Positions 64,000 to 64,000 of a DNA stretch of 64,000 nucleotides are shown piece after piece. A program made the position numbers and the translations under genes. Position 1 is the stretch's first letter, and every line of letters begins with the position of its first letter. Under the pieces are notes generated by a model, which ran no database searches, was not told the DNA's origin, and worked only from the letters and a program-made list of their open reading frames with translations. The stretch is from Acidisoma sp. PAMC 29798 (GTDB lineage Bacteria; Pseudomonadota; Alphaproteobacteria; Acetobacterales; Acetobacteraceae). The stretch spans positions 3,405,001 to 3,469,000 of the forward strand of contig NZ_CP126994.1 of the NCBI RefSeq assembly GCF_030252425.1, given 5' to 3'.

Positions 64000-64000
64000 A

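Overview
The window is high-GC chromosomal DNA from an alphaproteobacterium, most likely from the Acetobacteraceae/Rhodospirillales side. Pointers are a class I lysyl-tRNA synthetase, an mreBCD-mrdA-rodA shape operon, hutI, HU and the codon usage. No rRNA, tRNA or CRISPR array was seen.

Layout. (1) 1-7.4 kb, host genes: the tail of an unknown gene, a class I/II aminotransferase, a convergent pstS-pstC-pstA phosphate transporter operon with a three-repeat Pho box, a PLP-fold enzyme of unknown function, and an RTX-like beta-roll protein. (2) 7.5-36.5 kb, a contractile-tailed prophage or domesticated phage-like element on the + strand: XRE regulator with operator, DUF6362-like HTH protein, sulfotransferase cargo gene, a strong sigma-70-type promoter, then terminase, portal, scaffold, capsid, connectors, sheath, tube, tail chaperone with a -1 frameshift site, very short Pro/Ala-rich tape-measure candidate, baseplate (X, D, V, gp46-like, J, I), a large set of fibre, spike and esterase genes, and small membrane proteins. 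No integrase, replication gene or endolysin is visible. (3) 36.5-38.9 kb: an SDR/epimerase gene with a divergent LysR regulator, then a holin-like gene that may be a separated part of the element. (4) 39-44.7 kb: mreB, mreC, mreD, mrdA, rodA. (5) 44.7-64 kb, mixed host genes: two MFS exporters, a glycine-zipper lipoprotein, a hicAB module with a frameshifted hicA, lysyl-tRNA synthetase, a DinG/XPD-type helicase, a low-GC pair of unknown genes, an aldo-keto reductase, a glycogen-debranching-type enzyme, a split chromate transporter, a PLD-family protein, hutI, HU and a class III aminotransferase.

The most striking observation is a second full-length tail sheath gene (31487-33418) placed among the fibre genes. 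It is fused through a Gly/Ser linker to an Ig-like domain that is repeated in the neighbouring fibre-like protein. It suggests a mixed sheath, or a sheath ring, that displays an adhesive domain. Beside it lie a beta-helix tailspike, a Gly-rich fibre and a LamG plus SASA-type esterase, so this phage-like particle appears unusually rich in surface-binding and surface-processing modules.

All functions are read from sequence by eye; no database search was run.
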